64,000 nt of DNA from Myxococcales bacterium (lineage in GTDB: Bacteria > Myxococcota > Polyangia > Nannocystales > Nannocystaceae), in the NCBI GenBank assembly GCA_016793465.1, contig JAEUJW010000047.1, positions 1 through 64,000 of the forward strand, given 5' to 3'. The notes beneath the pieces are model-generated. The model worked only from the letters and a program-made list of their open reading frames with translations, was not told the origin of the DNA and ran no database searches. A program made the position numbers and the translations under genes. This document shows positions 35,611 to 47,793 of this stretch, one piece after another; the first letter of the stretch is position 1, and every line of letters begins with the position of its first letter.

Positions 35611-36864
35611 ATGAGCTCCAACCATGACCAAGTCCACCTCGAGCCGGCCCAGGTCGAGCTCGCGCGCGGGTCGATGTGGCGCAAGCTGCCGATCCTCGGG
35701 CTCTTGCTGGCCGCGGGCGGCCTCGGCGGCGCCTTCGCGCTGAAGGCCGGGCACAGCCAGCACTTCTGGTACAGCTACCTGGTCGCCTGGTACGGCTTCC
35801 TGGCCATCGGCCTCGGCGGCCTGTTCTTCGTGATCGTGCAGTACCTCGTGCGCGCCGGCTGGTCGATCGCGGTGCGCCGCCTGGCCGAGAACGCCATGCT
35901 CACGCTGCCGTTCATGTGCCTGCTCGGCCTGCCGATCGTGCTGATGGGCTCGCACGACCTGTTCCACTGGACGCACCACGAGGTCGTCGAGGCCGACCCG
36001 ATGCTGCTCGCCAAGTCGAGCTACCTCAACGAGGGGTTCTTCAAGATCCGCGTCGGCGTCTACTTCCTGGTCTGGACCGCCCTCGCGCTGATCTTCTACC
36101 GCTCGTCGACGCAGGGCGACCGCGACGCCGCGATCGCCGAGCGCAACGCCGCCCGCATGCGCACGTTCGCCGCGCCGGCGCTGTTCCTGTTCGCCCTCTC
36201 GCTGACCTTCGGGGCGTTCGACTTCCTGATGTCGCTCGACCCGCACTGGTTCTCGACGATGTTCGGCGTCTACTACTTCGCCGGCACGGCGCTGTCGATC
36301 CACGCGTTCCTGACGCTGATGGCGATCTTCCTGCGCAAGTCGGGCTACCTGAAGGGCATCGTCACCGACGAGCACTACCACGACCTCGGCAAGTACCTGT
36401 TCGGCTTCACGGTGTTCTACACGTACATCGCGTTCAGCCAGTACTTCCTGATCTGGTACGCGAACATCCCGGAGGAGACCTTCTGGTTCCGCTACCGCAT
36501 CGCCGACGACTTCCTGCCGCTGACGATCCTGCTGTGCATCGGCCGGTTCCCGCTGCCCTTCTTCTTCCTGCTGCCCCGCGGGGTCAAGCGCCTGTCCGGC
36601 ACCCTGTTCGTGGCGGCGACGTGGATCCTCTTCATGGAGTTCGTGGACATGTACTGGATCATCCAGCCGGTCCTCGCCCATCACCACGCCCTCGAGTCCG
36701 GCGACCACCACATGACCATGCACCTCGGCAGCCTCGACGCGCTGACCTGGGTCGGCATGTTCGGGGTGTTCCTCGGCGTGTTCACCTGGGCCCTGGGCCG
36801 CAGCGCCCTCGTCCCCGTCAAGGACCCGCGCATCGCCGAGTCCGTCAAGTTCGAGAACTTCTGA
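35611..36864 (+). CDS. actF: alternative complex III subunit F, integral membrane protein
   Basis: A 417-residue membrane protein with about ten helices, related to ActC but without clear quinol-site residues. Typical segments are YSYLVAWYGFLAIGLGGLFF, FGAFDFLMSLDPHWFSTMFG and GRFPLPFFFLLPRGVKRLSG. It packs with ActC in ACIII and may help proton movement. ATG 35611 follows actE by 2 nt and gives the family start (MSSNHDQVHLEPAQVELARG). A separate small unknown membrane protein follows at 36881. Confidence 0.92.
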   Translation: MSSNHDQVHLEPAQVELARGSMWRKLPILGLLLAAGGLGGAFALKAGHSQHFWYSYLVAWYGFLAIGLGGLFFVIVQYLVRAGWSIAVRRLAENAMLTLPFMCLLGLPIVLMGSHDLFHWTHHEVVEADPMLLAKSSYLNEGFFKIRVGVYFLVWTALALIFYRSSTQGDRDAAIAERNAARMRTFAAPALFLFALSLTFGAFDFLMSLDPHWFSTMFGVYYFAGTALSIHAFLTLMAIFLRKSGYLKGIVTDEHYHDLGKYLFGFTVFYTYIAFSQYFLIWYANIPEETFWFRYRIADDFLPLTILLCIGRFPLPFFFLLPRGVKRLSGTLFVAATWILFMEFVDMYWIIQPVLAHHHALESGDHHMTMHLGSLDALTWVGMFGVFLGVFTWALGRSALVPVKDPRIAESVKFENF

Positions 36865-36880
36865 CCGGAGCCGTACAGCC

Positions 36881-37618
36881 ATGAGCGACGAACACCATCA
36901 GGACACGTCCCACTCGTCCTCACGGCCCTCCGGGCCTGAGAAGGTGACCCACGGCGCCGGCCACGAGGTCGACGCGCCGCCCACCCGGGAGCTCTTCAAC
37001 ATCATCTGGGGCCTCGGCGGCCTGACCCTGCTGTCGATCGCCACCTGCGCCCAGCTGTTCTACCGCCAGGGCCGCGAGCTCGAGGAGGAGCGCGGCAAGG
37101 TGGTCTCGTACCAGCTCGCCGAGTACCGCAAGGAGATGAGCGACCGCGTCAACGGCAGCGGCGTGGTCGAGTTCAAGGACGGGACCGGCGCGACCGTGCG
37201 CCAGAAGTTCAAGCCGCTCGAGCTGGCCCGCGTCGACGTGCTGCAGAAGCCCGACCTCCTGAAGGCCTCGGCGCCGCCGGCCGGTTGGGTCCACCCCGAC
37301 GACATCGCCGCCGGCGGCCAGGGCGGCGCAGCCCCGGCGGACCAGGCCGTCGGCGCAGCCGCGGCCCCGAACCCGGGCGGCGTGGTGCCGCCGGGCACCG
37401 CCGACCCCGCCGCTGGCGTGGCCCCGAGCCCGGGCGCCCCGAGCGGCAGCGGGGCGGACCACCCGCTCGGCGAGCCCGCGGTGCTGCCCGCCGGCACCGG
37501 CCCGGCCGACCCGACGTCGGCCGAGCCCATCCGCCAGCCGCCGGTCCAGCCGCCGCCGGCGACCCCGTCGATCCCGCCGGTCAACCCGGCGCCCGCCCCG
37601 GCCCCGCCCACCAAGTAA
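36881..37618 (+). CDS. unknown single-helix membrane protein in the ACIII-oxidase operon (245 aa)
   Basis: It occupies the place between actF and sco. A His/Ser-rich N-terminus (MSDEHHQDTSHSSS), one membrane helix (IIWGLGGLTLLSIATCAQLF, about 44-63) and an extracytoplasmic domain of about 75 residues (LEEERGKVVSYQLAEYRKEM...) lead to a Pro/Ala/Gly-rich tail of about 110 residues ending PAPAPPTK. There is no cofactor motif and I do not recognise the family; it could be a local counterpart of ActG or a linker subunit. It contains the 17-mer palindrome found twice before sco at 27322-27364. Conserved position makes a supercomplex role likely but unproven. Confidence 0.7.
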   Translation: MSDEHHQDTSHSSSRPSGPEKVTHGAGHEVDAPPTRELFNIIWGLGGLTLLSIATCAQLFYRQGRELEEERGKVVSYQLAEYRKEMSDRVNGSGVVEFKDGTGATVRQKFKPLELARVDVLQKPDLLKASAPPAGWVHPDDIAAGGQGGAAPADQAVGAAAAPNPGGVVPPGTADPAAGVAPSPGAPSGSGADHPLGEPAVLPAGTGPADPTSAEPIRQPPVQPPPATPSIPPVNPAPAPAPPTK

Positions 37619-37624
37619 GCCCCC

Positions 37625-38494
37625 ATGTCCCGCCCCGTCCTCGCCGCCGCCCTCGCCATGTCCTTCGGGACAGGCATGGTCGCGCGCGCCGAGGCCCCGA
37701 TGCGGGCGCCGTCCCCGGGCGAGGTCGCCTCCAACATCAACCTGGCGCCGGCCAGCTACAGCATCGACGTCGAGGAGCACCTCGGCAACATGCTCGACCC
37801 CGGCATCCCGTTCGTCGACCACACCGGCAAGGCGGTGAAGCTCGGCGACTACTTCGACGGCAAGCGCCCGGTCCTGCTGACCCTGAACTACTTCCGCTGC
37901 CCGGTGATGTGCAACGTCCAGCTCAACAACCTCACGGACACGTTCCGCGAGTTCGACTGGACGCCGGGCGACGAGCACTTCCGGGTGGTGACCGTGAGCA
38001 TCGACCCGCGCGAGGACGCGGCGCTGGCCGGGGCCAAGCGCAAGGCCCACCTCGACGCGCTCGGCCGCGGCGACGACGTCGACTGGGCGTTCCTGACGGC
38101 CGCCGACGGCGACGCGCTCGGCATCCGCCTGCTGGCCGCCCAGCTCGGCATCTCGTACGCCTACGACCCGGAGCAGGACCAGTACGCCCACCCCGGGGTG
38201 GTCACGTTCGTCTCGCCCGAGGGCAAGATCGCCCGCTACGTCTACGGGCTCAGCTATGTCGGCAATGACTTGAAGTTCGGCCTCCTCGAGGCCGCCGAGG
38301 GCCGGGTCGGGACGACGCTCGACCGGTTCATCCTGAGCTGTTTCCACTACGACGCCTCGCTCGGGCGTTACGGGCTGTTCGCGTTCGGTCTGCTGCGGCT
38401 GGCCGGCGCGCTGTCCGTGTTGTTGATCGGCACCGCCTTGCTCATCTTCTGGCGGCGCGAACGGCGGGTAGCCCGCCGGGAGGAAAGATCGTGA
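37625..38494 (+). CDS. sco: second Sco1/SenC-like copper protein, C-terminal anchor
   Basis: A Sec signal (MSRPVLAAALAMSFGTGMVARA) is followed by a Sco domain: LTLNYFRCPVMCNVQLNNL has CxxxC, with VTVSIDPREDAA and YAHPGVVTFVSPEG (His). Unlike the first Sco it is anchored at the C-terminus by a helix (GALSVLLIGTALLIFWRRER) and has a basic end. 289 residues. Its stop overlaps the GTG of coxB (GTGA), coupling it directly to the CuA subunit it probably serves. Confidence 0.85.
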   Translation: MSRPVLAAALAMSFGTGMVARAEAPMRAPSPGEVASNINLAPASYSIDVEEHLGNMLDPGIPFVDHTGKAVKLGDYFDGKRPVLLTLNYFRCPVMCNVQLNNLTDTFREFDWTPGDEHFRVVTVSIDPREDAALAGAKRKAHLDALGRGDDVDWAFLTAADGDALGIRLLAAQLGISYAYDPEQDQYAHPGVVTFVSPEGKIARYVYGLSYVGNDLKFGLLEAAEGRVGTTLDRFILSCFHYDASLGRYGLFAFGLLRLAGALSVLLIGTALLIFWRRERRVARREERS

Positions 38495-39495
38495 TCTTCT
38501 TCGCACCTGAAGAAACCAATCCTGGCACGCCCCCGATGTCGGACTCGCCGTTTAGCCTGCTGCCGGCGGCCTCGGCCAACGCCGAGGCGCTGGACACGCT
38601 GTACGTGTTCTTCTGGGTGCTCGCCGGCCTCTCGCTGGTCATCGCGATCGGGGCGCAGATCTACCTGATGATCAAGTACAAGAAGCCCGAGGGCGGCCAC
38701 CGCAAGACCTCGCCGTTGACCCACAACGGCGCGCTCGAGTTCTGGTGGAGCGCCATCCCGACGGTCGGCTTCCTTGTGCTCTTCTTCTGGGGCGAGATCG
38801 GCTACATCAAGCAGGTCGCGCCGCCGACCGACGCGATCGACGTGCGGGTCACCGGCCAGAAGTGGTTCTGGACCGTCGACTACCCGGCGATCCCGGGGGC
38901 GCAGCTCAACAACGAGCTGATCGTCCCGGTCGGCGTGCCGATGCGCCTGACGATGACCTCGGCCGACGTCATCCACTCGTTCTTCATCCCGGTGTTCCGC
39001 CTGAAGAAGGACGTGGTGCCCGGACGCTACACGGTCATGTGGTTCGAGGCGACCAAGGTCGGCGAGTACCCGCTGTTCTGCACCGAGTACTGCGGCGACC
39101 AGCACTCGAGCATGATCGGCAAGGTCCGCGTGGTCGAGCTCGCCGACTACGAGCGCGAGCTGAAGAAGGCCGCCGAGCTGAAGTTCGACCCGACCAAGGG
39201 CGACGTGTCGCAGGCCGACTTCGGGCGCCGCATCTACGACCGCAAGGGCTGCAACAGCTGCCACAGCCTCGACGGCTCCAACAAGACCGGGCCGACCTGG
39301 AAGGGCATCTACGGCCGCTCCGAGGCCACCAACGCCGGCACCGTCACCGTCGACGACAACTACATCCGCGAGTCGATCCTCGAGCCGAACAAGAAGGTCG
39401 TCCAGGGGTACGCCCCGCAGATGCCCAGCTTCGCCGGTCAGCTCGACGACACTCAGATCACCGCGCTCATCGAGTTCATGAAGGAGCAGAAGTAG
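38491..39495 (+). CDS. coxB: cytochrome c oxidase subunit II with fused cytochrome c (caa3 type)
   Basis: Two N-terminal membrane helices precede the CuA domain. Ligands are visible as His162, Cys197, Glu199, Cys201, His205 and Met208 in HSFFIPVF and [14 protein letters not shown]-terminal cytochrome c follows with haem site CNSCH (254-258) and axial Met in [10 protein letters not shown]. Fusion of the cytochrome marks a caa3 oxidase that can take electrons straight from ACIII. 334 residues. GTG 38491 overlaps the sco stop and follows a strong ggaggaaa ribosome-binding site. coxA starts 3 nt after the stop. Confidence 0.95.
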   Translation: MIFFAPEETNPGTPPMSDSPFSLLPAASANAEALDTLYVFFWVLAGLSLVIAIGAQIYLMIKYKKPEGGHRKTSPLTHNGALEFWWSAIPTVGFLVLFFWGEIGYIKQVAPPTDAIDVRVTGQKWFWTVDYPAIPGAQLNNELIVPVGVPMRLTMTSADVIHSFFIPVFRLKKDVVPGRYTVMWFEATKVGEYPLFCTEYCGDQHSSMIGKVRVVELADYERELKKAAELKFDPTKGDVSQADFGRRIYDRKGCNSCHSLDGSNKTGPTWKGIYGRSEATNAGTVTVDDNYIRESILEPNKKVVQGYAPQMPSFAGQLDDTQITALIEFMKEQK

Positions 39496-39498
39496 GTC

Positions 39499-41151
<1,653 letters not shown>

Positions 41152-41189
41152 CCCCACGGCCTCAGCCTGAGATAACGCGAAAGGTACTC

Positions 41190-41867
41190 ATGAGCACGGC
41201 ACACACTCACGCGCACGGGGGCGACGAACACAACCCCTTCCTGGCCCATCACTTCGACACGATGGGCCAGCAGGCGGGGGCGGCGAAGCTCGGGATGTGG
41301 CTGTTCCTGGCCACCGAGATCCTGATGTTCAGCGGTCTCTTCCTCGCCTACTTCATCACCCGGATGTTCTATCCGGACATGGTGCTCGGCGCCCACGAGC
41401 ACCTCAGCAAGACCGCCGGCGGCATCAACACGCTCGTGCTGCTGACGTCGTCGTACACGATGGCGATGGCGGTCCGCTCGGCCCAGACCAGCAACACCGC
41501 GGGCATCAAGCGCTTCCTGCTGATGACCATGGCGTGCGGCGCGATCTTCATGGTCGTGAAGTACTTCGAGTACAGCGCCAAGTTCGAGCACGGCATGCTG
41601 CCGGGCAAGTTCTACTCGGCGCACCTGCACGGCTACGAGATCGAGGGCCTGCCGCACATCTTCTTCGGCGTGTACTTCATGATGACCGGCCTGCACGGCA
41701 TCCACGTGATGGTCGGCCTCGGGGTGATGATCTGGATCTACATCCGCGCCAGCCGCGGCGACTTCAGCGAGCGCAACTACGCCGCGGTCGAGAACACGGG
41801 CCTGTACTGGCACCTCGTCGACCTGGTGTGGATCTTCCTGTTCCCGCTGCTCTACCTGGTGAAGTGA
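41190..41867 (+). CDS. coxC: cytochrome c oxidase subunit III
   Basis: The 225 residues have five helices of the COX3 family ([20 protein letters not shown] and [20 protein letters not shown]), ending [20 protein letters not shown], the standard COX3 C-terminus. The shorter, five-helix form is common in caa3 oxidases. A His-rich N-terminus ([15 protein letters not shown]) precedes the conserved part. It starts 38 nt after coxA with aaagg as ribosome-binding site. It stabilises subunit I. Confidence 0.93.
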   Translation: MSTAHTHAHGGDEHNPFLAHHFDTMGQQAGAAKLGMWLFLATEILMFSGLFLAYFITRMFYPDMVLGAHEHLSKTAGGINTLVLLTSSYTMAMAVRSAQTSNTAGIKRFLLMTMACGAIFMVVKYFEYSAKFEHGMLPGKFYSAHLHGYEIEGLPHIFFGVYFMMTGLHGIHVMVGLGVMIWIYIRASRGDFSERNYAAVENTGLYWHLVDLVWIFLFPLLYLVK

Positions 41868-41885
41868 CCCGACGGAGGTGATGCC

Positions 41886-42473
41886 ATGAGCAAGATCTAT
41901 CAAAACGGACAGCCCCTCGAGCACTTCGACGAGGTCCACGAGCACGTCTCGCCGGTCAGCATGTACAACAAGGTCATCTTCGCGCTGTTCGTGCTGACGG
42001 CGCTGACCTACGCGGTGTCGTTCGCCGACCTCGGCCCGGCCAGTCTCACGGTCGCCATGTTCGTGGCGACGATCAAGGCGTCCCTCGTCGTCGGCTACTT
42101 CATGCACCTGAAGTACGACGACCGGTACCACCTGTTCGTGTTCCTCGGCACGATCATCTTCGTCGCCATCTTCTTCGGCTTCTCGATGGTCGACATGAAC
42201 GCCCGCAACGCCCTCAACGACGAGCAGGAGACGTTCGTGCGCATGCGTGAGCTGGAGAACGCCGGCAACGGCCCCAAGATCGGCGTCGACAACGTGCCCG
42301 AGCGCGCTGACGCCATCCGCAAGGAGATCGCGGCGCACGGCGGCGGGCACGGCGGCGGTCACGGGGCCGCGGCCGACCACGGGGCCGCGGCCGACCACGG
42401 CGCCGCGGGCCACGGCGACGCCAAGGCCGACACCAAGGACGCCGGACACGCGCCGGCCAAGGCGGCCCACTGA
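41886..42473 (+). CDS. coxD: cytochrome c oxidase subunit IV with long His-rich tail
   Basis: Residues 25-105 form three helices of the bacterial subunit IV type (VIFALFVLTALTYAVSF and VVGYFMHLKYDDRYHLFVFL). The remaining 90 residues are a hydrophilic tail ending in repeated HGGGHGGGHGAAADHGAAAD. Most bacterial subunit IV proteins stop near 100 residues, so the tail is unusual. It could bind metal or simply be a flexible tether. It is the last gene of the operon; a hairpin terminator follows 30 nt later. Confidence 0.85.
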   Translation: MSKIYQNGQPLEHFDEVHEHVSPVSMYNKVIFALFVLTALTYAVSFADLGPASLTVAMFVATIKASLVVGYFMHLKYDDRYHLFVFLGTIIFVAIFFGFSMVDMNARNALNDEQETFVRMRELENAGNGPKIGVDNVPERADAIRKEIAAHGGGHGGGHGAAADHGAAADHGAAGHGDAKADTKDAGHAPAKAAH

Positions 42474-42502
42474 GTCGCTGACGGGCGTCGTCTTCACGGA
42501 GG

Positions 42503-42530
42503 GGCCGCGGCGAACGTCCGCGGCCTTCTT
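42503..42530 (+). terminator. 8-bp hairpin terminator of the ACIII-cox operon
   Basis: GGCCGCGG (42503-42510), loop cgaacgt, CCGCGGCC (42518-42525), then TTCTT. The perfect stem 30 nt after the coxD stop is the strongest intrinsic terminator in the window. Its right arm lies in the 55-bp repeat. Confidence 0.7.
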
Positions 42531-42620
42531 CGTTCGTCAGTCGGAGGCCTCGGGCGCGCCGCAGGCGAACGTCCGCGGCCTTCTTCGTTCGTCAGTCGGA
42601 GGCCTCGGGCGCGCCGCAGG
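42511..42620. repeat. perfect 55-bp tandem duplication
   Basis: Copies at 42511-42565 and 42566-42620 appear identical. Copy 2 contains the last codons and stop (TCA at 42592) of the minus-strand cytochrome lipoprotein; copy 1 repeats those codons beyond the stop. It also duplicates the right arm of the cox terminator. The lack of differences suggests a recent event. Confidence 0.9.
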
Positions 42621-43146
42621 CCAGCCACTCGCCGAGGCGGGTGCGTTCGTCCTGCGGCGGTCCGCCGAGCGGGGGCATGGTCATGTTCTGGTCGGCGGCG
42701 CGGGCCCAGATCCGTGCGGCGTGCTTGCGGACGTCGCCGAGCTTGTCGAAGTCGATGCCGGTCGGGGCGCCGGCGCGTTCGGCGGCGGGCAGGCTCGAGT
42801 GGTGGCAGCCGGTGCAGTGGCTGAGCATGAACGGGCCGCCGAAGTTCTCGGCGGTGAGCGGGCTGTCCTCGGGGCAGGGGCGCTCGTCGAGGCTCATCCA
42901 CTCGCCGCCGGTCGGGACGTCGCCGCTGTCGGTGGCGGCGTCGGTGGCGGCGTCGGTGGCGGCGTCGGTGGCGGCGCCGGTGTCGGCGCCGTCGTCGGGG
43001 TCGCCGGCGCAGCCTGCGAGCAGCAGCACGGCCAGCAGGGCGGCCAGGCGGTCTCGGGTCGCGCGGCGGTGAACTGTCCCCGGGGACAGGTCGTGACGCG
43101 ACGGCGGCTGGAGAGGCTCGGCCCCGGGCTCAGGCCGAGAGGGCAT
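42592..43146 (-). CDS. c-type cytochrome-like lipoprotein (184 aa)
   Basis: After about 35 residues a signal-like stretch (LAALLAVLLLAGC) ends in a lipobox. An Asp/Thr/Ala tether of 12-bp repeats follows, and then a domain with one haem-type motif, HCTGCHHSSLPAAERAGAP, and possible axial Met in NMTMPPLGGPP. Start at 43146 overlaps the upstream DUF1501 gene by 17 nt; the pre-signal segment is unusually long. With the DUF1501 and DUF1588 genes upstream it forms a three-gene minus-strand operon. Function is unknown; such trios occur widely in Planctomycetes and myxobacteria. Confidence 0.7.
   Translation of the reverse strand: MPSRPEPGAEPLQPPSRHDLSPGTVHRRATRDRLAALLAVLLLAGCAGDPDDGADTGAATDAATDAATDAATDSGDVPTGGEWMSLDERPCPEDSPLTAENFGGPFMLSHCTGCHHSSLPAAERAGAPTGIDFDKLGDVRKHAARIWARAADQNMTMPPLGGPPQDERTRLGEWLACGAPEASD
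42929..42976. repeat. 12-bp tandem repeat, four perfect units
   Basis: tcggtggcggcg repeated four times; on the minus strand it encodes Thr-Asp-Ala-Ala in the tether right after a lipobox. The unit keeps the frame. Confidence 0.9.
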
Positions 43147-44383
43147 GCAGGGGCTCCGCGTCGGTGATGTGCTCCGACGGATCGACGCCGGCGAGCTCGA
43201 GCACGCCGGCCGCGAAGTTGGAGTAGAGGATCGGCTTGCCGTTCTTGTCGGGTTCGCCGGTCGAGAGGTCGACGAGCTCACCGGCCAGCTCGTCGCTCGA
43301 CGCGCCGACCACGCGGCCTTTCACGCCGCTGCCGACGAGTAGGGCGGAGGTCACGGGCCAGTGGTCCTTGCCCTGGTCGGCGTTGAGGCGCGGCGTGCGG
43401 CCGAGCTCGGACACGACGACGATGGTGGTCTCGTCGAGCAGCTTGGAGCCCTGGGTGCTGCCCTCGCGGGCGGCGAGGGCGTCGACGAGCTTGGTGAGAG
43501 AGCCGAAGAAATCGTCGTGCAGCGGGCCCTGCTCGGCGTTCCCGGTGTGCGTGTCCCAGTCGCCGGTCTCGATCTGCACCGAGTGGCACAGCCCGCGGGC
43601 GAGCGCCTCGACGGAGAGGTCGATCTGGGCGTCGAAGCTGCGCGAGAACTCGAGCTCGCCGATCTCGCCGATGTCGCGCAGCAGGTCGCCGCGGCCGAGC
43701 GAGCTGATGAAGTCCTGGACGCGCTGGTTGGCGCCGGAGGCGGTGAGCTCGCGCTCGGCGCGGGCGAGCACGTGGGCGCGCACGAGCTCCTCCTCGGCGT
43801 CGGTCGGGATGTGGGGGATGCCCTGGCCGCCGATCGGCGGCAGCGAGAACGTCGGATCCAACAGGGTGACGATCTGGTTGACCGAGCCGGTGCGCGCGGA
43901 GAGCGAGGCGTAGGGGCCGGAGAAGGCGGTGCGGCCGAGGATGAGGTAGGGGGCCGGCATGTCGGCGCCGTGCACGGCGGAGGTGATCGCGGCGATGTCG
44001 GGGGCGCCGACGCCGGCCACGCCGGTGAGGACCCGCTGGGCGCCGTCGGGGTGGGCCACGGTGTTGATCTGCAGGCCGCGAACGATGGTGGAGATGCCGG
44101 CGTGGGCGGTGAAGAACTTCTCGACGTTGGGGCGCGACGCGTCGGTGAGGATGTCGAGCGCGCCGAAAGTCTTGACCGCGCCGGCGGGGGCGTCGACGCC
44201 GGAAACGCCGGTCTTCGGGTCGATCGCGTAGGTCGTGTCCCAGCCGCCGCTGTTGAACAGCAGGACGAGGCGGCGGGGCTTGGCGCGGGGGGCCGCGCGC
44301 AGGGTGCCGTGCGCGGTCAGCAGCGACGCGGCGCCGAGGGCGAGGCTGGCGCGGAGCCAGGTTCTGCGGGATGCGTGGAGCAT
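43130..44383 (-). CDS. DUF1501 family protein, twin-arginine exported
   Basis: The start MLHASRRTWLRASLALGAAS is a TAT signal. The body matches DUF1501, a sulfatase/phosphatase-like fold of unknown activity: LVLLFNSGGWDTTYAID near the start, HSVQIETGDWDTHTGNAEQG and ETTIVVVSELGRTPRLN with DQGKDHWP later. 417 residues. It sits 10 nt after the DUF1588-like gene and overlaps the cytochrome-like gene, an order typical for these paired families. Activity untested in the family as far as I know. Confidence 0.85.
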   Translation of the reverse strand: MLHASRRTWLRASLALGAASLLTAHGTLRAAPRAKPRRLVLLFNSGGWDTTYAIDPKTGVSGVDAPAGAVKTFGALDILTDASRPNVEKFFTAHAGISTIVRGLQINTVAHPDGAQRVLTGVAGVGAPDIAAITSAVHGADMPAPYLILGRTAFSGPYASLSARTGSVNQIVTLLDPTFSLPPIGGQGIPHIPTDAEEELVRAHVLARAERELTASGANQRVQDFISSLGRGDLLRDIGEIGELEFSRSFDAQIDLSVEALARGLCHSVQIETGDWDTHTGNAEQGPLHDDFFGSLTKLVDALAAREGSTQGSKLLDETTIVVVSELGRTPRLNADQGKDHWPVTSALLVGSGVKGRVVGASSDELAGELVDLSTGEPDKNGKPILYSNFAAGVLELAGVDPSEHITDAEPLHALSA

Positions 44384-44393
44384 GGTGGTCGGC

Positions 44394-46136
<1,743 letters not shown>

Positions 46137-46539
46137 GGGGCGTCCGGTGGGGATGCAAGCGGCAGTTCACCGCGAGACGCCTGGAATGTCACGCGGGTTC
46201 GTCGGGCTGTGGTGGTTTGCGACGTGGCGTCGTGCGACGGCCCGCGGGGCGAGGGTGAGGTCGGGCGGCGACGGTGAGGCGCGGGCGGCGGCCATGCGGA
46301 CGGCGTCGAACGGGGCGGCCTGTTGAAGGTCGGGCGGCGACGGTGAGGCGCGGGCGGCGGCCTTGCGGACGGCGTCGAACGGGGCGGCCTTGCGGACGGC
46401 GCCGAACAGGGTCAGCGGGCGGCGGCCTTGCGGACGGCGTCGAACGGGGCGGCCTGTTGAAGGTCAGGCGGCGACGGTCCGCGGGCGGCCATGCGGACGG
46501 CGTCGAACGGGGCGGCCTTGCGGACGGCGCCGAACAGGG
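46137..46539. other. gene-free interval holding decayed 3' gene copies
   Basis: The first part (46137-46281) should hold the promoter of the minus-strand trio; no clear -10 was seen. The rest is the repeat array at 46282-46586. Open frames here are repeats in disguise (RTASNGAA...). Confidence 0.5.
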
Positions 46540-46586
46540 TCAGCGGGCGGCGGCCTTGCGGACGGCGTCGAACAGGGCGGCCTGTT
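46282..46586. repeat. array of five copies of the 3' end of the minus-strand gene
   Basis: Copies near 46282-46325, 46351-46389, 46416-46459, 46482-46517 and 46544-46586 share cggacggcgtcgaac(g/a)ggg. The last copy is the real 3' end of the gene at 46540-47793 (encoding QQAALFDAVRKAAAR). A larger unit of about 90 bp is repeated at about 128 bp offset (46371-46459 and 46499-46587) with one difference seen. The copies read as partial, drifting duplicates. Confidence 0.8.
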
Positions 46587-47793
46587 GTTTGCCGTAGGCG
46601 GCGGTCGCGTCGTGGCTGGTGACGTGGGCGCGGAGGGCGGCGACCAGGCGGCTGGGGTTGTTTTCGCTGAGGGCGACGGCGTCGGCGAGCTCTTCGCGGT
46701 TGTCGAGCAGCCAGTGGGCGAACAGCCAGAACATGGCCGCGGGGTGGCTGGTGGCCACGGCGGGGCGTTCGGCGAGCCACTGGGCCTCGCTCGGGAGGCT
46801 CGGCAGGTGGACGTCGCGGCCGCGCAGGGTCAGGAGCAGCGCGGCGATCTGCTCGAAGCGGGTGTTGACCGCGGTCGCGCGGGCGGACCACGCCTCGGCG
46901 AGCGGCGCGGGCAGCGGGGCGGCCGCGGGCGGGCGGCGGCGCGGGTCGACCGGGGCGAGGCCGAAGGTGTCGCGGAGGTCGGGCTCGTCGTCGTCGCCGT
47001 CGTACGCCTTCCACAGCTCCTCGAGCTCGTGGCGGAAGAACCCGGTGATGCTGCCGGGGAAGTAGCCGCCCATCTCGCGGCCGTCGAAGTAGAACACGCC
47101 GCCGGTGTCGAGCTCGCCGTAGCGCTCGAGGCCGGCGAACACCCACAGGAAGTCGCCGCGCTCGAGCTTGACGCCGAGCGGCCAGGCGCCGACGAACTGG
47201 TGGATGGCCTGATGCACGCCGTCGAGCGGCCGCGCGAGCTGGGCGAGCCAGGCGGGGACGTCGGGCAGGGCGCCGGCGAAGGAGGGGTCGCTCAGGTCGG
47301 GGTGGTCGGCGTCGGGGTGGTCGAAGTCGAGGGCGCGGGCGAACCACCGCCGCAGCTCGCCGGGCACGGCGGCGCCGAGCTGCCGCTCGAGGTCCTCGAG
47401 GTCTCGCGAGTCGCGCGGAGGGCCGGCGCCGATGAGGTCGAGGATGCGGTCGAGCTCGCTTCCGTCGACCGCGATCGTCGCGGCGCCGTCGAGCTTTTTG
47501 GCGGGGAGCTTCTTGGCGGTCTTCTTCGCGGAGGTCTTCTTGGCGGAGGTCTTCTTGGCGGAGGTCTTCTTGGCGGAGGATTGCGTTTTTTTGGGGGAGG
47601 ACTTCTTGGGGGAGGACTTCTTCGTGGTCTTCTTGGCGGTGGACCTCGTGGGGGCAGTCTTCTTGGCGGAGGATTTTTTGGCGGCAGTCTTCCTGGCGGA
47701 GGATTTTTTGGCGGTGGGGTTCGTGGTCGCCGCTTGCTCGGCGGAGGGTCTTTTGGCGGCCTTCTCCTCAACGACCGTCTTCTTGGGGATCAT
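46540..47793 (-). CDS. protein with histone-H1-like Lys-rich tail and SMI1-like domain (417 aa)
   Basis: The first 95 residues are a Lys/Ala/Ser/Thr-rich tail (SAKKTSAKKTSAKKTAKK), like histone H1 or myxobacterial DNA-binding tails, encoded partly by 15-bp tandem repeats. The next 180 residues (ELDRILDLIGAG..., GDFLWVFAGLERYGELDTGG) may be an SMI1/KNR4 (SUKH)-type domain, a tentative call. The C-terminal part is helical and unknown. Its ATG overlaps the stop of the HEAT/WD40 gene (ATGA), so it is made with that protein. It could attach to DNA or another acidic partner. No signal peptide. Confidence 0.65.
   Translation of the reverse strand: MIPKKTVVEEKAAKRPSAEQAATTNPTAKKSSARKTAAKKSSAKKTAPTRSTAKKTTKKSSPKKSSPKKTQSSAKKTSAKKTSAKKTSAKKTAKKLPAKKLDGAATIAVDGSELDRILDLIGAGPPRDSRDLEDLERQLGAAVPGELRRWFARALDFDHPDADHPDLSDPSFAGALPDVPAWLAQLARPLDGVHQAIHQFVGAWPLGVKLERGDFLWVFAGLERYGELDTGGVFYFDGREMGGYFPGSITGFFRHELEELWKAYDGDDDEPDLRDTFGLAPVDPRRRPPAAAPLPAPLAEAWSARATAVNTRFEQIAALLLTLRGRDVHLPSLPSEAQWLAERPAVATSHPAAMFWLFAHWLLDNREELADAVALSENNPSRLVAALRAHVTSHDATAAYGKQQAALFDAVRKAAAR
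47531..47575. repeat. 15-bp tandem repeat, three perfect units
   Basis: gaggtcttcttggcg three times; on the minus strand it gives AKKTS units of the H1-like tail. Neighbouring variants extend the pattern over 47494-47715. Confidence 0.85.

Noticed and set aside
46282..46586. CRISPR array
   Set aside because: Repeats are variable in length, lack unique spacers of constant size, and derive from the neighbouring gene's 3' end; no cas genes.
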